This document shows, piece after piece, positions 6,530 through 16,600 of a stretch of 30,840 nt of DNA; the stretch's first letter is position 1, and every line of letters begins with the position of its first letter. Position numbers and translations under genes: made by a program. The notes under the pieces were generated by a model. That model was not told the DNA's origin. It did no database searches and saw only the letters and a list, made by a program, of their open reading frames with translations. This stretch comes from a virus, in the IMG/VR virus record IMGVR_UViG_3300017788_000110, positions 1 through 30,840 of that record; one strand, given 5' to 3'.

Positions 6530-7434
6530 TGGCATACTTTGCGAAATTCCCTAGAGTTTTATATTCTGTTAACAAAGAAGGCAACAATGCAAAGATTGTT
6601 CCTGATATTCTTGCTCGCGTAAAATTTATTGACTCTATCATGTCAAATGAGAATCTATTCTTTAAATATGAGATTAAAGGTGAAGAAACTCCAGAACAAA
6701 TCGCATATAGAGTTTACGGAGATCCAGAAAAGCACTGGATCCTATTGTTAGTGAATAAACTCATTGATCCTCAATTTGACTGGGCACTTGGTCCATTCGA
6801 TTTTGAGAAACATATTAAACAAAAATATGCATCATTGAACGTAAGTTTAAAAACAACTGAATCTTATCCTACAGGTTATACGGTTGGTGAGGTAGTCTAT
6901 CAAGGATCTGCATACAATGCCACTACTGCAGAAGCGAAAGTTATTGCATATAACTCTGAAACAAAAACGTTACAAGTTAAATTTCCTTCTGAAATTTTAG
7001 CGAATGGAAGTAACATTTCTGGCGTAACATCAGCGCAGACGCATTCAATTATTGGTATTACAAACAATCAAGATGGTTATCAGTGGGCAGTGAATACAAT
7101 CAGCCACTATCAAGCAACCGAAGTTATTCGCAATTCTGATGATCCGACTTCTACTGAAACGAGAAAGTATAGAGTGACTGCAAATTCTTACAATTACAAC
7201 ACAGGTAATATCATATCCATCAATACAAATACTTCTTATTCTAACAGTTATAACGTAATAAGTTCAGTAGACGGCAGCAATGCTACGCTTACTATTACAA
7301 CAACTATTGGTCCAGTATCATATTATGATTATGAGTTAGAATTAAATGAAACCAGACGTAAAATTCTTGTGCCTAAATCTTCAATTATAAGTTCTATTGA
7401 AGGTCAATTAACGTCATTAATGTCGGCAAGATAA
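6529..7434 (+). CDS. 53: gp53 baseplate wedge protein, enlarged
   Basis: gp53 joins wedges to the hub and is made of a LysM-like core. Residues 1-105 show the family pattern YFAKFPRVLYSV, then YEIKGEETPEQIAYRVYGDPEKHWILLLVNKLIDPQFDWALGP. The protein is 301 aa against 196 in T4. The excess is a beta-rich insert at about 115-265 (YTVGEVVYQGSAYNATTAEAKV and following) before a C-terminal segment (YDYELELNETRRKILVPKSSI) like the usual gp53 end. The insert resembles VYQG-type modules in gp7 and gp8 of this window. Start by TAATG overlap with gp48; the gp27 ATG follows its stop after one base. Confidence 0.9.
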   Translation: MAYFAKFPRVLYSVNKEGNNAKIVPDILARVKFIDSIMSNENLFFKYEIKGEETPEQIAYRVYGDPEKHWILLLVNKLIDPQFDWALGPFDFEKHIKQKYASLNVSLKTTESYPTGYTVGEVVYQGSAYNATTAEAKVIAYNSETKTLQVKFPSEILANGSNISGVTSAQTHSIIGITNNQDGYQWAVNTISHYQATEVIRNSDDPTSTETRKYRVTANSYNYNTGNIISINTNTSYSNSYNVISSVDGSNATLTITTTIGPVSYYDYELELNETRRKILVPKSSIISSIEGQLTSLMSAR

Positions 7435-7435
7435 C

Positions 7436-8758
7436 ATGGAAATGATGGCAAGTGGCAAAACGTCGGCTGATGGTGCATTGTCGCCATACGACTTTACACT
7501 CATTGAATTAAAAATTGTCAACGCTTCTGGCACGAGCATAGATATTAATTTTATCTATAGTGAAATTAATATCTATGAAGATATCTTTAACAATGTTATA
7601 AACGGTGATATCTTATTGACTGATTCGAGTGACATTATTAATAGAATGGGAATACACGGAAATGAATTTATCTCAATTGTTTTTAAATCACCTGGAATGA
7701 AAAGATTTGAGAAAGTGTTTAGAATCTATAAAATAAGTGAGTATTCTTTGCAAGGAACATCTGCTGCCAAATATAAACTACATTTTTGTTCAGAAGAGTT
7801 TCTACTCAATCAGCAATATTTTATCTCAAAATCATTCAGAGAAACTCGATTGTCTGATGTAGTGAGGATTATTGCGCAAAACTATTTAAAAATATCATCA
7901 AATAAATTCTCAGAATCTAACATAGAAGAATCTACACTTCTACTTACACCTGAGAAGAATCCTTTAATAGTGCCAAATTTAAGACCACTCGAAGCCATCA
8001 ATTGGATATCATCTTTTGCACTCAGCAAAGATTTGTCTCCAGGTTTTTTCTTTTATGAAACTGCTGATGGATTTAAATTTAGTTCTATGAGTAGCATTTA
8101 TTCGCAGATTCCAAAAAGAAAACTATATTACTCTGCAAAAAACCTTGTACAAAATGAGAGCATTGCATCACAACATAGTAAACTTGATGAATTACAGTTT
8201 CGACAGGTGTTCGACACACTAGAGAGTATAAGCAGTGGTGCATTTGCGTCGCAATTAATTACTTTAGATGTTATGAATAGAACTGTGGAAGGTGAAGTTA
8301 TGTCTTCATCTATTCAACAATATAAAACATTGAATCAATATTTGCCATATAATAACGCTAGGAATAGAATTGGATCATCTATAAGTCAGGCTTCTGGATA
8401 CATAAGAATGTTTCCAAAATTTCAAGACAATCTTGCTAGTCAGTGGTTGTTGATGAGAGCTTCTAGACTCGCGCTATTAAATAACACAAGATTACATATT
8501 GACATTCCAGGCGACAGCTCGCTATCTGTTGGTGATATTGTATATGTAAGCGTTCCACAAAACGCAGCAGAAACAAATCCTGATAATATTTCAGAAGATC
8601 GATATATGTCTGGCAATTATTTAATTACTGGTCTAAGACATCAATTGTTAGATACCAGGTATCATTGTTATGCTCAATTGTGTAAAGATTCTGTCAATGT
8701 TAATCTAAACTATTCGCCGCCAGTCAATTCAATGTGGAATACGGTAATTAATTCATGA
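7436..8758 (+). CDS. 27: gp27-like baseplate hub protein
   Basis: Trimeric hub ring that carries the gp5 needle and matches it to the sixfold sheath and tube. 440 aa against 391 in T4. Seen: N-terminal tube-like beta domain (FTLIELKIVNASG..IDINFIYSEINIYEDIF..INGDILLTDSSDIINR), a central domain with NPLIVPNLRPLEAINWISSFA and GFFFYETADGFKFSS, and a second tube-like domain ending LNNTRLHIDIPGDSSLSVGDIVYVSVP..SGNYLITGLRHQL. This order is that of gp27/Mu gp44-type hub proteins. It overlaps gp5 by ATGA, and the products are direct partners in T4. Three Met codons within the first four residues leave the exact start open by a few residues. Confidence 0.88.
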   Translation: MEMMASGKTSADGALSPYDFTLIELKIVNASGTSIDINFIYSEINIYEDIFNNVINGDILLTDSSDIINRMGIHGNEFISIVFKSPGMKRFEKVFRIYKISEYSLQGTSAAKYKLHFCSEEFLLNQQYFISKSFRETRLSDVVRIIAQNYLKISSNKFSESNIEESTLLLTPEKNPLIVPNLRPLEAINWISSFALSKDLSPGFFFYETADGFKFSSMSSIYSQIPKRKLYYSAKNLVQNESIASQHSKLDELQFRQVFDTLESISSGAFASQLITLDVMNRTVEGEVMSSSIQQYKTLNQYLPYNNARNRIGSSISQASGYIRMFPKFQDNLASQWLLMRASRLALLNNTRLHIDIPGDSSLSVGDIVYVSVPQNAAETNPDNISEDRYMSGNYLITGLRHQLLDTRYHCYAQLCKDSVNVNLNYSPPVNSMWNTVINS

Positions 8759-11154
8759 AGTTGCGCACAAATTTTGTTGGACAAGATGGGTTTCAATGGT
8801 GGATTGGTGTCGTTGAAGACAGAAATGATCCAGAAAAACTTGGCAGATGTCGTGTGCGTATTTTTGGTATACACACAGATGACATTGTAGCCATTCCAAC
8901 GGAAGATCTTCCGTGGGCGATTCCAGTTCATTCTGTGAATAATAACGATACTTTCGCAACACCAAAAGAAGGCGAATATGTTATAGGTTTTTTCTTAGAT
9001 GGATCGTTTAGTCAATCACCAGCAATACTCGGCGTAATTCCAGGATATAATCAACAAGTATCTCATGGTAACAGAGGATTTGGCGATTTAAGAAATGCGA
9101 ATAAAATTCGAAATTCTCCAAAAAAACCATCCGCGTTAGATTATCCAGAAGCGCGCACTGGTGATTCAAACACAATCAGTGGCAATATTATTAATGATGG
9201 GCTTGGTGTTGCGAAGTTGACAGCAGAAAATATTATGCTTCATCTTCCGCTATCTTTACAATCTAAAGAGTCATTGACTGATGGTATGCAAAATGTAGTT
9301 GGATACAATCATAAATTTACACAACGTGAATTGAATCAAGGGTATATTGCGCTCACAAAAAATGATAACATTATTATAAATGGTATCAATGGAGCAAACA
9401 CAATTGTAACGAAGGCGCAAGCAAAGGAATTACTTGATATCGATATTGTTGAGACAATTGAACGAGCCAAACAATCGATTGGCGAATCAACTTGGAATGG
9501 ATTATCAACTCCGCAAAAAACAGGTCTTACGCTTAATGCTTATCACTTAGGAGTTAAGGTCGACTTTGAGAAATCTGGAGTTCGTTCTGCAGTAACCAGC
9601 GGTGACATTATACGAGCTTCACAGCTATTAGGTGCTGAGATGCTCAAATCGTCTACAGGAAAATATTTACGCAGTGAAGATACTCTTGCGCATACTGCAG
9701 CAAGTTTATTCAAGTCTATTCCAAGAAGTTCACTCACTTCTGCGCGTGCTAACAATGAATTAAATACAAACCCTTCAATTGTTGCGGGAGCAGGTGTAGG
9801 CGTACAAGTTCATGAATCTAATTTGTCTGCTGATTCAGATGCATTATCCATCAAATACCCAGTACCTGAAGAGCTCGGCAAACCATCATTAAGCGATGTT
9901 GCTACAAATTTAGATAAGACATTAATTCAAAAATTCCGAGAACGAACTCCAATCAGCGCAATCGGTGCAAACAATGAGTCTTGGACTGAACCAAGTCCAG
10001 CATACTCAGCAGAATACCCATATAATAAAGCAAGAGAAACCGAGTCTGGTCACGTTTTTGAAATGGACGACACGCCATTAAACGAACGTGTTCATTTGGC
10101 GCATCGTTCTGGAAGTTTCTCAGAATGGTATCCTAGTGGATCTAAGGTAGAAAAAGTCGTCAAAAACAACTATAGAATTGTAATGAGTGATGATCATTTA
10201 TATGTTGCTGGAAAGGTAAACATCGTCATTGAATCGAATACCAATGTAAGAATAGTTGGGGATGTTTTTTTACAAGTTGAAAATGATTTAAATGCATCTG
10301 TGAGCGGCAATGTTAACTTTTCGGTGGGCGATACCTTTAAAGTCAAAGCAAATACCTTATCGTTCTGCGCACAACAACTTACAGAATCCTCTCACGATCT
10401 CTTTACGGCTCCAAGAAGAGGAACACCTACTGCTGCGCAAAAATTCCTTGAAAATGATCGAACTATTCGATTAAGTGTTAATATTAATACGCAAAATGAT
10501 GGATTTCTACGAAATTTCCTCATCAATCCATATGATTATACATCACAATATCAAAATGTTAAGCGATATATTCCTGAGTCGCCAAGATCTGGTTCTGATT
10601 TAATCTTAAATAATGTAGTTGGGGAAAGTTTAATTTATCTAAACGAAACTGCAGACATATCGAAGTGGCTAGACAGACAACTTGCTCTCGCTTCGAATGG
10701 TTATTGGAGAGAAACTGGAATCGAACTTACGGGAACTATTCAGCCATCTAATCAAAATATCTTAGGATTATGGAGAAATCTAGGATTCTCTCAAGAATAC
10801 TGGACATTGAGCGATCAGACCGTATGGGCAATGGCGTTTGTAAATTATGGATTGAAACAGAATGGTTATCGATACGTTCAGACTCCATATTCTAAAGATA
10901 TCGAATTGAGATTTAACGACTTTAGATTTACTCGTGTAAAACCTGAAGATGCTCAGCCTGGGGATATCGTTCTTTGGGCTAATGATCATGTGAATTTCGT
11001 CTATCAAAAGAAAAATAATGCCCTAACGTTTGTAGGTGGTTCACAGCCTCCTGATCCAAGATTTGATATCGGAGACGGTCGAATCGGTGATGTCTCATTA
11101 GTTGGAGATGGCGGTTGTCCCATTACGACAATAGTTCGCCCATCTAAGACATAA
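8755..11154 (+). CDS. 5: gp5 baseplate central spike: OB fold, degenerate lysozyme, beta-helix, NlpC/P60-like tip domain
   Basis: Membrane-puncturing needle under the hub. 799 aa against 575 in T4. Residues 1-100 form the OB domain (WWIGVVEDRNDPEKLGRCRVRIFGIH..PWAIPV..PKEGEYVIGFF). Residues about 148-320 are lysozyme-like: KESL (Glu172), VGYNHKFT for the usual IGxGH, and a TKAQAKELLDIDI helix as in T4 lysozyme ITKDEAEKLFNQDV; the loop between Glu and His is shortened and the Thr of TIGxGH is Val, so activity is doubtful. Residues about 440-540 are the beta-helix (VHLAHRSGSF.., NVRIVGDVFLQVENDLNASVSGNV). Residues about 635-799 resemble NlpC/P60/CHAP-type domains on phage needles (VWAMAFVNYGLKQNGY, PGDIVLWANDHVNFVY), but the usual WC is WA (Ala692); His745 is kept. 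Starts by ATGA overlap with gp27. Confidence 0.92.
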   Translation: MKLRTNFVGQDGFQWWIGVVEDRNDPEKLGRCRVRIFGIHTDDIVAIPTEDLPWAIPVHSVNNNDTFATPKEGEYVIGFFLDGSFSQSPAILGVIPGYNQQVSHGNRGFGDLRNANKIRNSPKKPSALDYPEARTGDSNTISGNIINDGLGVAKLTAENIMLHLPLSLQSKESLTDGMQNVVGYNHKFTQRELNQGYIALTKNDNIIINGINGANTIVTKAQAKELLDIDIVETIERAKQSIGESTWNGLSTPQKTGLTLNAYHLGVKVDFEKSGVRSAVTSGDIIRASQLLGAEMLKSSTGKYLRSEDTLAHTAASLFKSIPRSSLTSARANNELNTNPSIVAGAGVGVQVHESNLSADSDALSIKYPVPEELGKPSLSDVATNLDKTLIQKFRERTPISAIGANNESWTEPSPAYSAEYPYNKARETESGHVFEMDDTPLNERVHLAHRSGSFSEWYPSGSKVEKVVKNNYRIVMSDDHLYVAGKVNIVIESNTNVRIVGDVFLQVENDLNASVSGNVNFSVGDTFKVKANTLSFCAQQLTESSHDLFTAPRRGTPTAAQKFLENDRTIRLSVNINTQNDGFLRNFLINPYDYTSQYQNVKRYIPESPRSGSDLILNNVVGESLIYLNETADISKWLDRQLALASNGYWRETGIELTGTIQPSNQNILGLWRNLGFSQEYWTLSDQTVWAMAFVNYGLKQNGYRYVQTPYSKDIELRFNDFRFTRVKPEDAQPGDIVLWANDHVNFVYQKKNNALTFVGGSQPPDPRFDIGDGRIGDVSLVGDGGCPITTIVRPSKT

Positions 11155-11157
11155 ATA
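11150..11157 (+). promoter_or_regulatory. Late promoter candidate (CATAAATA) before gp25
   Basis: CATAAATA overlaps the gp5 stop codon and lies 20 bases before the gp25 ATG. Initiation about 6 bases on would leave a short leader that still contains GAGGTG (11166-11171), the gp25 ribosome site. It matches the NATAAATA form of the late box. Confidence 0.5.
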
Positions 11158-11177
11158 ATCATTTAGAGGTGCTTTAA

Positions 11178-11570
11178 ATGGAAAGAGTCGCTCGAGTATT
11201 TTCTGACTTAGACCTAAAATTTAGTAAACATCCAGTTACGAAAGACGTTTCTTTAAAGATAAACGAACATGCAATCATTAGTGCAGTTCGAAATATCATT
11301 TTGACCAATCATGGTGAGCGAAGATTTACTCCCAGGTTTGGAAGTGATGTATATTCGCAGTTATTCGAGCCATTAGATGACATGACGGCAATGAACATTA
11401 AGGAAGAAATCGTCACTAGTCTTAAAAACTACGAGTCGCGTATAAAATTAGATTTTGTCAATGTAGTTCCAAATTTCGATATGGATGGATTCGATGTCAC
11501 AATTCGTTTCTATTTGTTAAACTCTATTAAACCATTCACGACGGTTATATTTTTGCAAAGGTTAAGATAA
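11178..11570 (+). CDS. 25: gp25 baseplate wedge protein
   Basis: gp25-like wedge subunit, related to the gp25 family of type VI secretion and other contractile tails; it forms the wedge core with gp6 and gp53 and initiates the sheath. 130 aa against 132 in T4. Diagnostic: DLDLKFSKHPVTKDVSLKINEHAI, VRNIILTNHGERRFTPRFGSDV (the GERxF..xFGS motif), LFEPLDDMTAMNIKEEI and a final strand DGFDVTIRFYLLN. A strong GAGGTG site precedes the ATG, and gp6 starts one base after its stop. Confidence 0.95.
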   Translation: MERVARVFSDLDLKFSKHPVTKDVSLKINEHAIISAVRNIILTNHGERRFTPRFGSDVYSQLFEPLDDMTAMNIKEEIVTSLKNYESRIKLDFVNVVPNFDMDGFDVTIRFYLLNSIKPFTTVIFLQRLR

Positions 11571-11571
11571 A

Positions 11572-13647
11572 ATGGCTAATGTCGAAAGCAAACTAGTAAT
11601 ATCAGAGCCAGACTTCTTTACAATTAAAGCAAGTCTAAAGAACTTTTTAAAGTCACAAAGTACCTTTGCGGATTATGACTTCGAAGGCTCGACGTTATCT
11701 CAGTTAATTGATTTGCTCTCTTATAATACTCATTATCTTTCGTTCTATATGAACATGATTGCAAATGAGTCGTTTTTAGATTCCGCATCTATCCGAAATT
11801 CTGTTATCTCTCATGCTAAGATGCTTGGTTATACTCCAGCATCTATTCGCAGTTCAATAGCAAGAGTCGATTTAACCTTTACTTTAGCGAATAATGCTGG
11901 GGTTGCAAACACATCATCACTAACTATTCCTAAATTCACAAGATTCGCTTCTTCAGCTGTTGATGGTATTAATTATACGTTTACAAATTTAGATGAAGTT
12001 ACAGTAACAAAGGCAAATAATCAGTTTGTATTCGCTGATCTGAATATATTCGAAGGAACACCCACTTCACAAGTATTCATACACAGCGAACAATTAAATC
12101 CATTGCAAGAATTTACATTAGGAAACCAAAATATTGACACCTCTACAATTGAAGTTATTGTTCAAACATCTGCTATTGATCTATCACAACAATCATATAC
12201 TTTAGCAGCTAATTCTACAGCACTTACTGGTAACAGTGCGGTTTATTTTATCGATGAAATTGAAAATGGAAATTACAAGATCTATTTCGGTGATAATATT
12301 CTTGGCAAAAAATTATCAGAAGGTAACATGGTTGTTGTTTCTTATCTAACGAGTAATGGCAAAAAAGCCAATAAAGCCACATCATTTAAATTACTCGATT
12401 CAGTAGGTGGATTAACTAACGGAAGCATTGTGGTTGATCAAGTCGCAGCTGGTGGTGCGGACATGGAATCAATTGAAACAATCAAATATCTTGCTCCAAA
12501 AACATTTGCATCTAACGGTCGTGCTGTAACAAAGAATGATTACACAGCATTGATTCAACAACGTTACCCATCATTTGAGGCAGTAAACGTTTGGGGTGGT
12601 GAAGAAAACATTCCACCAATTTACGGCAAGGTGTTTGTATCTGCAAAACCTTCAGCTGGTTATGAAATTTCAAGAACAGAAAAAGATTACATTCTCAGAG
12701 AAATTATTAATCCAATTAGTATTCTTACTGTAACGCCAGAATTTGTCGACCCAGATTTTAACTATTTAAATTTAAACGTTCGTGTTTCATATGATCCGAC
12801 TGCAACGACTTTGACTCCAGGGGAGATTTCTTCACTTGTTCGCGGAAGAATTAATGATTATGCAAATACAAATCTTGATCAATTTAACTCATTATTTAAG
12901 ATTTCACGATTGATGCATGAAGTCGACATGGCACATCCTTCAATTGTAAGTAATGATATCGATGTGAAAATTGAAAAACGATTGACTCCTGTTCTTGGTG
13001 TTTCGCGAAATTATGTCATCAAATACTACACTGAACTCAAACGTTCTACAGGTGCTGATCGTATTGGTTCGAGCCCAGCATTTACTGCATATGATAACGA
13101 GGGCATTCTTCGTGAATTCTATTTTGAAGAATCACCTCTATCATCAACAGGTATATCAGCAGTGCAAGTTATTAGAGGTGGCTCTGATCTAATTACTGCT
13201 CCAAGATTGCAAGTAAATGGAGATGGTGTTGGTGCATCTCTCAAAGCTGTTGTAACAAACGGTAAAATTACTTCTGTTAATGTTGATAAAACAGGGTCTG
13301 ATTATTCGACCGCTGCAATCAAAGCATACGATGAGGATGATGAATTACTTGAAAACGTTATTCTTAAACCTATAATTGAAAACACAACAGGCAAATTGCG
13401 ATCCTATTATTTCGACAACAATAACATTAAGATCATCTTCTCTGAAGATGCTGGCACAATTGACTATCAACAAGGTATTATAACATTATCGCAATTTAAT
13501 CCATTAGATGTTATCGATGCATTTAAGACAATTAAGTTCTTTGCAACACCAAAGAACACATTGTTTAATTCAGAAAGAAATACAATTATTACGCTAGACA
13601 TTGACAATCAATCACAAGTCACTATTGATACAATAAAAGTAACCTAA
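11572..13647 (+). CDS. 6: gp6 baseplate wedge protein (gpJ-like)
   Basis: gp6 dimers form the inner ring linking wedges; the family includes P2 gpJ. 691 aa against 660 in T4. Seen: KASLKNFLKSQSTFADYDFEGSTLSQLIDLLSYNTHYLSFYMNMIANESFLDSA, SVISHAKMLGYTPASIRSS, IDEIENGNYKIYFGDNILGKKLSEGN, LAPKTFASNGRAVTKNDYTALIQQRYP, VNVWGGEENIPPIYGKVFVSAKP, all typical. Near residues 525-590 there is a G-rich beta module (VQVIRGGSDLITAPRLQVNGDGVGASLKAVVTNGKI) of a kind that recurs in gp7, gp8 and the 912-aa protein. The end SQVTIDTIKV is the usual gp6 C-terminal form. Packed between gp25 and gp7 with one-base gaps. Confidence 0.95.
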   Translation: MANVESKLVISEPDFFTIKASLKNFLKSQSTFADYDFEGSTLSQLIDLLSYNTHYLSFYMNMIANESFLDSASIRNSVISHAKMLGYTPASIRSSIARVDLTFTLANNAGVANTSSLTIPKFTRFASSAVDGINYTFTNLDEVTVTKANNQFVFADLNIFEGTPTSQVFIHSEQLNPLQEFTLGNQNIDTSTIEVIVQTSAIDLSQQSYTLAANSTALTGNSAVYFIDEIENGNYKIYFGDNILGKKLSEGNMVVVSYLTSNGKKANKATSFKLLDSVGGLTNGSIVVDQVAAGGADMESIETIKYLAPKTFASNGRAVTKNDYTALIQQRYPSFEAVNVWGGEENIPPIYGKVFVSAKPSAGYEISRTEKDYILREIINPISILTVTPEFVDPDFNYLNLNVRVSYDPTATTLTPGEISSLVRGRINDYANTNLDQFNSLFKISRLMHEVDMAHPSIVSNDIDVKIEKRLTPVLGVSRNYVIKYYTELKRSTGADRIGSSPAFTAYDNEGILREFYFEESPLSSTGISAVQVIRGGSDLITAPRLQVNGDGVGASLKAVVTNGKITSVNVDKTGSDYSTAAIKAYDEDDELLENVILKPIIENTTGKLRSYYFDNNNIKIIFSEDAGTIDYQQGIITLSQFNPLDVIDAFKTIKFFATPKNTLFNSERNTIITLDIDNQSQVTIDTIKVT

Positions 13648-13648
13648 T

Positions 13649-16600
13649 ATGTCAAGTCTGAATAGAGTTTCAACATTTATTGAATCACAGTTACCTGAGT
13701 TCATTCGCTCAGATTATCCTGTATTCGTTGAATTTCTAGAAAAGTATTATGAGTTTTTAGAACAGCCAGGTAATCCTATTTACGAATTAAAAAGATTTTC
13801 TGATAACTATGACATTGATTTAACACGAGAAAGTCTACTCAAGTATTTTAGAACAAAGATTCTACCTTCGTTTCCAGAAGAATCAGAGTTGTCGACTGAA
13901 AGAATTATCAAATCTGCAAGAGATTTCTATAATAAAAAAGGCACGCCCGACTCATTCAAATTTTTATTCCGAATCTTGTACAACAAAGATCTTGAAATTT
14001 ACTTTCCGAAACTTCAAATCTTTAAGGCTTCAGATGGTAAGTGGGTTCAACCACAAGCATTTCGTTTGACATCATCTATCGGAAATCAATCAGTCAATTT
14101 AAATCTACTTAAAGGTCTTAAAGGCGTTGGCTCGGTATCAAAGGCAACATGTATCATTGAACGAGCATATAAGACGATTGACCTTGCAACAAACAATGAG
14201 ATCTATGAGGTCTATGTTTCCAGCATTACCAGAGTTTTCAATAATAACGAATTTTTAGAAGTTCAATATGTCGATGAAAATGGCAATTCTCAAGTTTTTA
14301 GAGAGACAATTATTGGTAGTTTGTCAAATATTAGAATCAATCCTCGAAGAAGAGGGAAACGATATTATACTGGTGATCCAGTTGTAATTAGCGGTGGTCA
14401 AAATTTAAATTCTCTTACAAGACAAAAGGCTGTCGCAACAGTTGGCAACGTTACTGTATCCACGCTAGAAAGTGTTACAGTTGTAAAAGGTGGTTATGGC
14501 TTTAGAACCTCACCAAATACAATCATTGATATCATAACTAAAAATCCATATACAGGATTATTTGATGGAACGGGCAATGGTGCAGGAGGAAATGCAGTTG
14601 TATCTGGTCTTGATACAAGTGTTGCAAAAACTATAAAAGTCACATATTCCTCTGATGGATTATCACTCAAAGCCGACACTCCTCTTTATGCGAGTGACAT
14701 GGACTTTGCTAATTCTGCGTTTACAACGTTGTTTTATGCAAATGCTGCTGGATCAACACAAACAACAGTAAACCTGTCAAGTCGTCCATCTGTAAATACT
14801 ACAAACGATTACTATAACAATTATGTTATAAAGGTCGTAGAAGGCACAGGATCAAATGGATTGCAGTCGAAAATCAATACGGTTGTGATCTCTGATTATT
14901 ATGGATCTAATGGGATGGCTGTGATAAACACATTCACCTCTATTGTTGGTACTGTAAATGTTTCTGGTGTCACCGTAACTGCAAATTTATCAGAAATTAA
15001 TAAAGCAAACTTTACTGCAGGCTCTCCAGGATTCTATAATTATCTTACTTCTGGAAAAAATATTGAAGTAAATGGCGAAACGCGAACAATTGATACAGTT
15101 ACAAACGCTGATCATTTAACTGTCACCTCAGCATTCAGCGCACCAGCTTACAATAAAAAATTAAATGCAAATTCAACATTAAGCACAACATTAGATGCTA
15201 CAAGTTATTTACAATTAACAACATCTCTCGATTCTAGAATCGGTGGTGCGTTGTCATTCGAATCATTTAATTTATATCCGATTGTCACAACTTCAGTCGT
15301 AACTGGCGGTGGTGGATATGAAGATGACCTCAGTTTTGATGTGTTATCTTTATATGAAAGTGATCTATCTTCTTTAGGATTTGTCAATATTAATCCTGGT
15401 GATTTTAATGCATACAATACCATAAATGCATCTTTTAGATTAAGCAGCGACTTTTCATCGGCAGATGATTATTACGTTGGTAGAAGAATTAAAATTGAAA
15501 ATCATTTCAGAAAGATCGTTGATTATGACGGCGCAACAAGAACAGTATTTTTAGAACGTCCGTTTGAAACGAATATTACTAGTTCGAACATATTAAACAA
15601 ACGTTTGCAAATGGATAATCGCCCATTAATTTCCGCTATGGGAATTCTTGGCGCTATTGAAATCATTAATGGTGGCACTGGATATGCAAATAATGATCCA
15701 ATTTATTTTTATGGAACTGGTGTAGGTGCAGCTGCACAAGTCGAAGCGGTGAATATATCTGGAACAATAACAAAAATTAAGTTTACGAACAGAGGCGAGG
15801 GATATGTTTATCCTCCAACTGCAGTTGCTGGTGGTGCTGGAACAGGCGCAAATTTAAACGTTATTCTTTTGGGTGATGGCGAAGAACTAACCTCGACGAC
15901 TTCTGCGCGTGGAGAAATTATCGATTTCGTGTTATCAAATCGTGGATCTGACTATATTACAAAGCCTAATGTCTCACTGAAGATTTATGATTTGTTTATA
16001 AGTGGAAATACAACTAACATTGCAGCAATTAAAGAAAATGACGTCATATACCAAGGTACGCCAAGCAGCAAAGTATTCACAGGAACAGTTGATGCAGTGT
16101 ATTCGAATAACTCAATTCTTCGTGTCTTTGATTATTCTGGTTCGCCTAACGTGGCAAACATTGTCATTACTCGAGCAAATGCGACTGGGGTTTATCTAAA
16201 CGTTCACAATACTGGTATTACTATTTCAAATGCAAATATAAACGGTATTTTGTATCCAAGACAATATGGTAATGGACGCGCGAAAGCAAATGCAGAGTTT
16301 TTAAATGGATTGATTCGCTACAATGGATTTTATCTAAACAGTGATGGTCATTTAAGTTCAGACCAACACTTCCAAGATAGTCGAAAGTTTCATAACTATT
16401 CTTATTCTTTATATTCAGAAGAAAGTTATGATACCTATAAGAAAACTGTATTTGATACGATACATCCAACAGGAACAAAACTGCTTCCGACTCATGTTAT
16501 TCCAGAATCGTATTCCTCTGAACCTGCGATTGTCATCAACGCGCATGCAATTGTGCTGGCAACTAACTCTTTCATTGGAAAGTGTTCAATCGAATATGAT

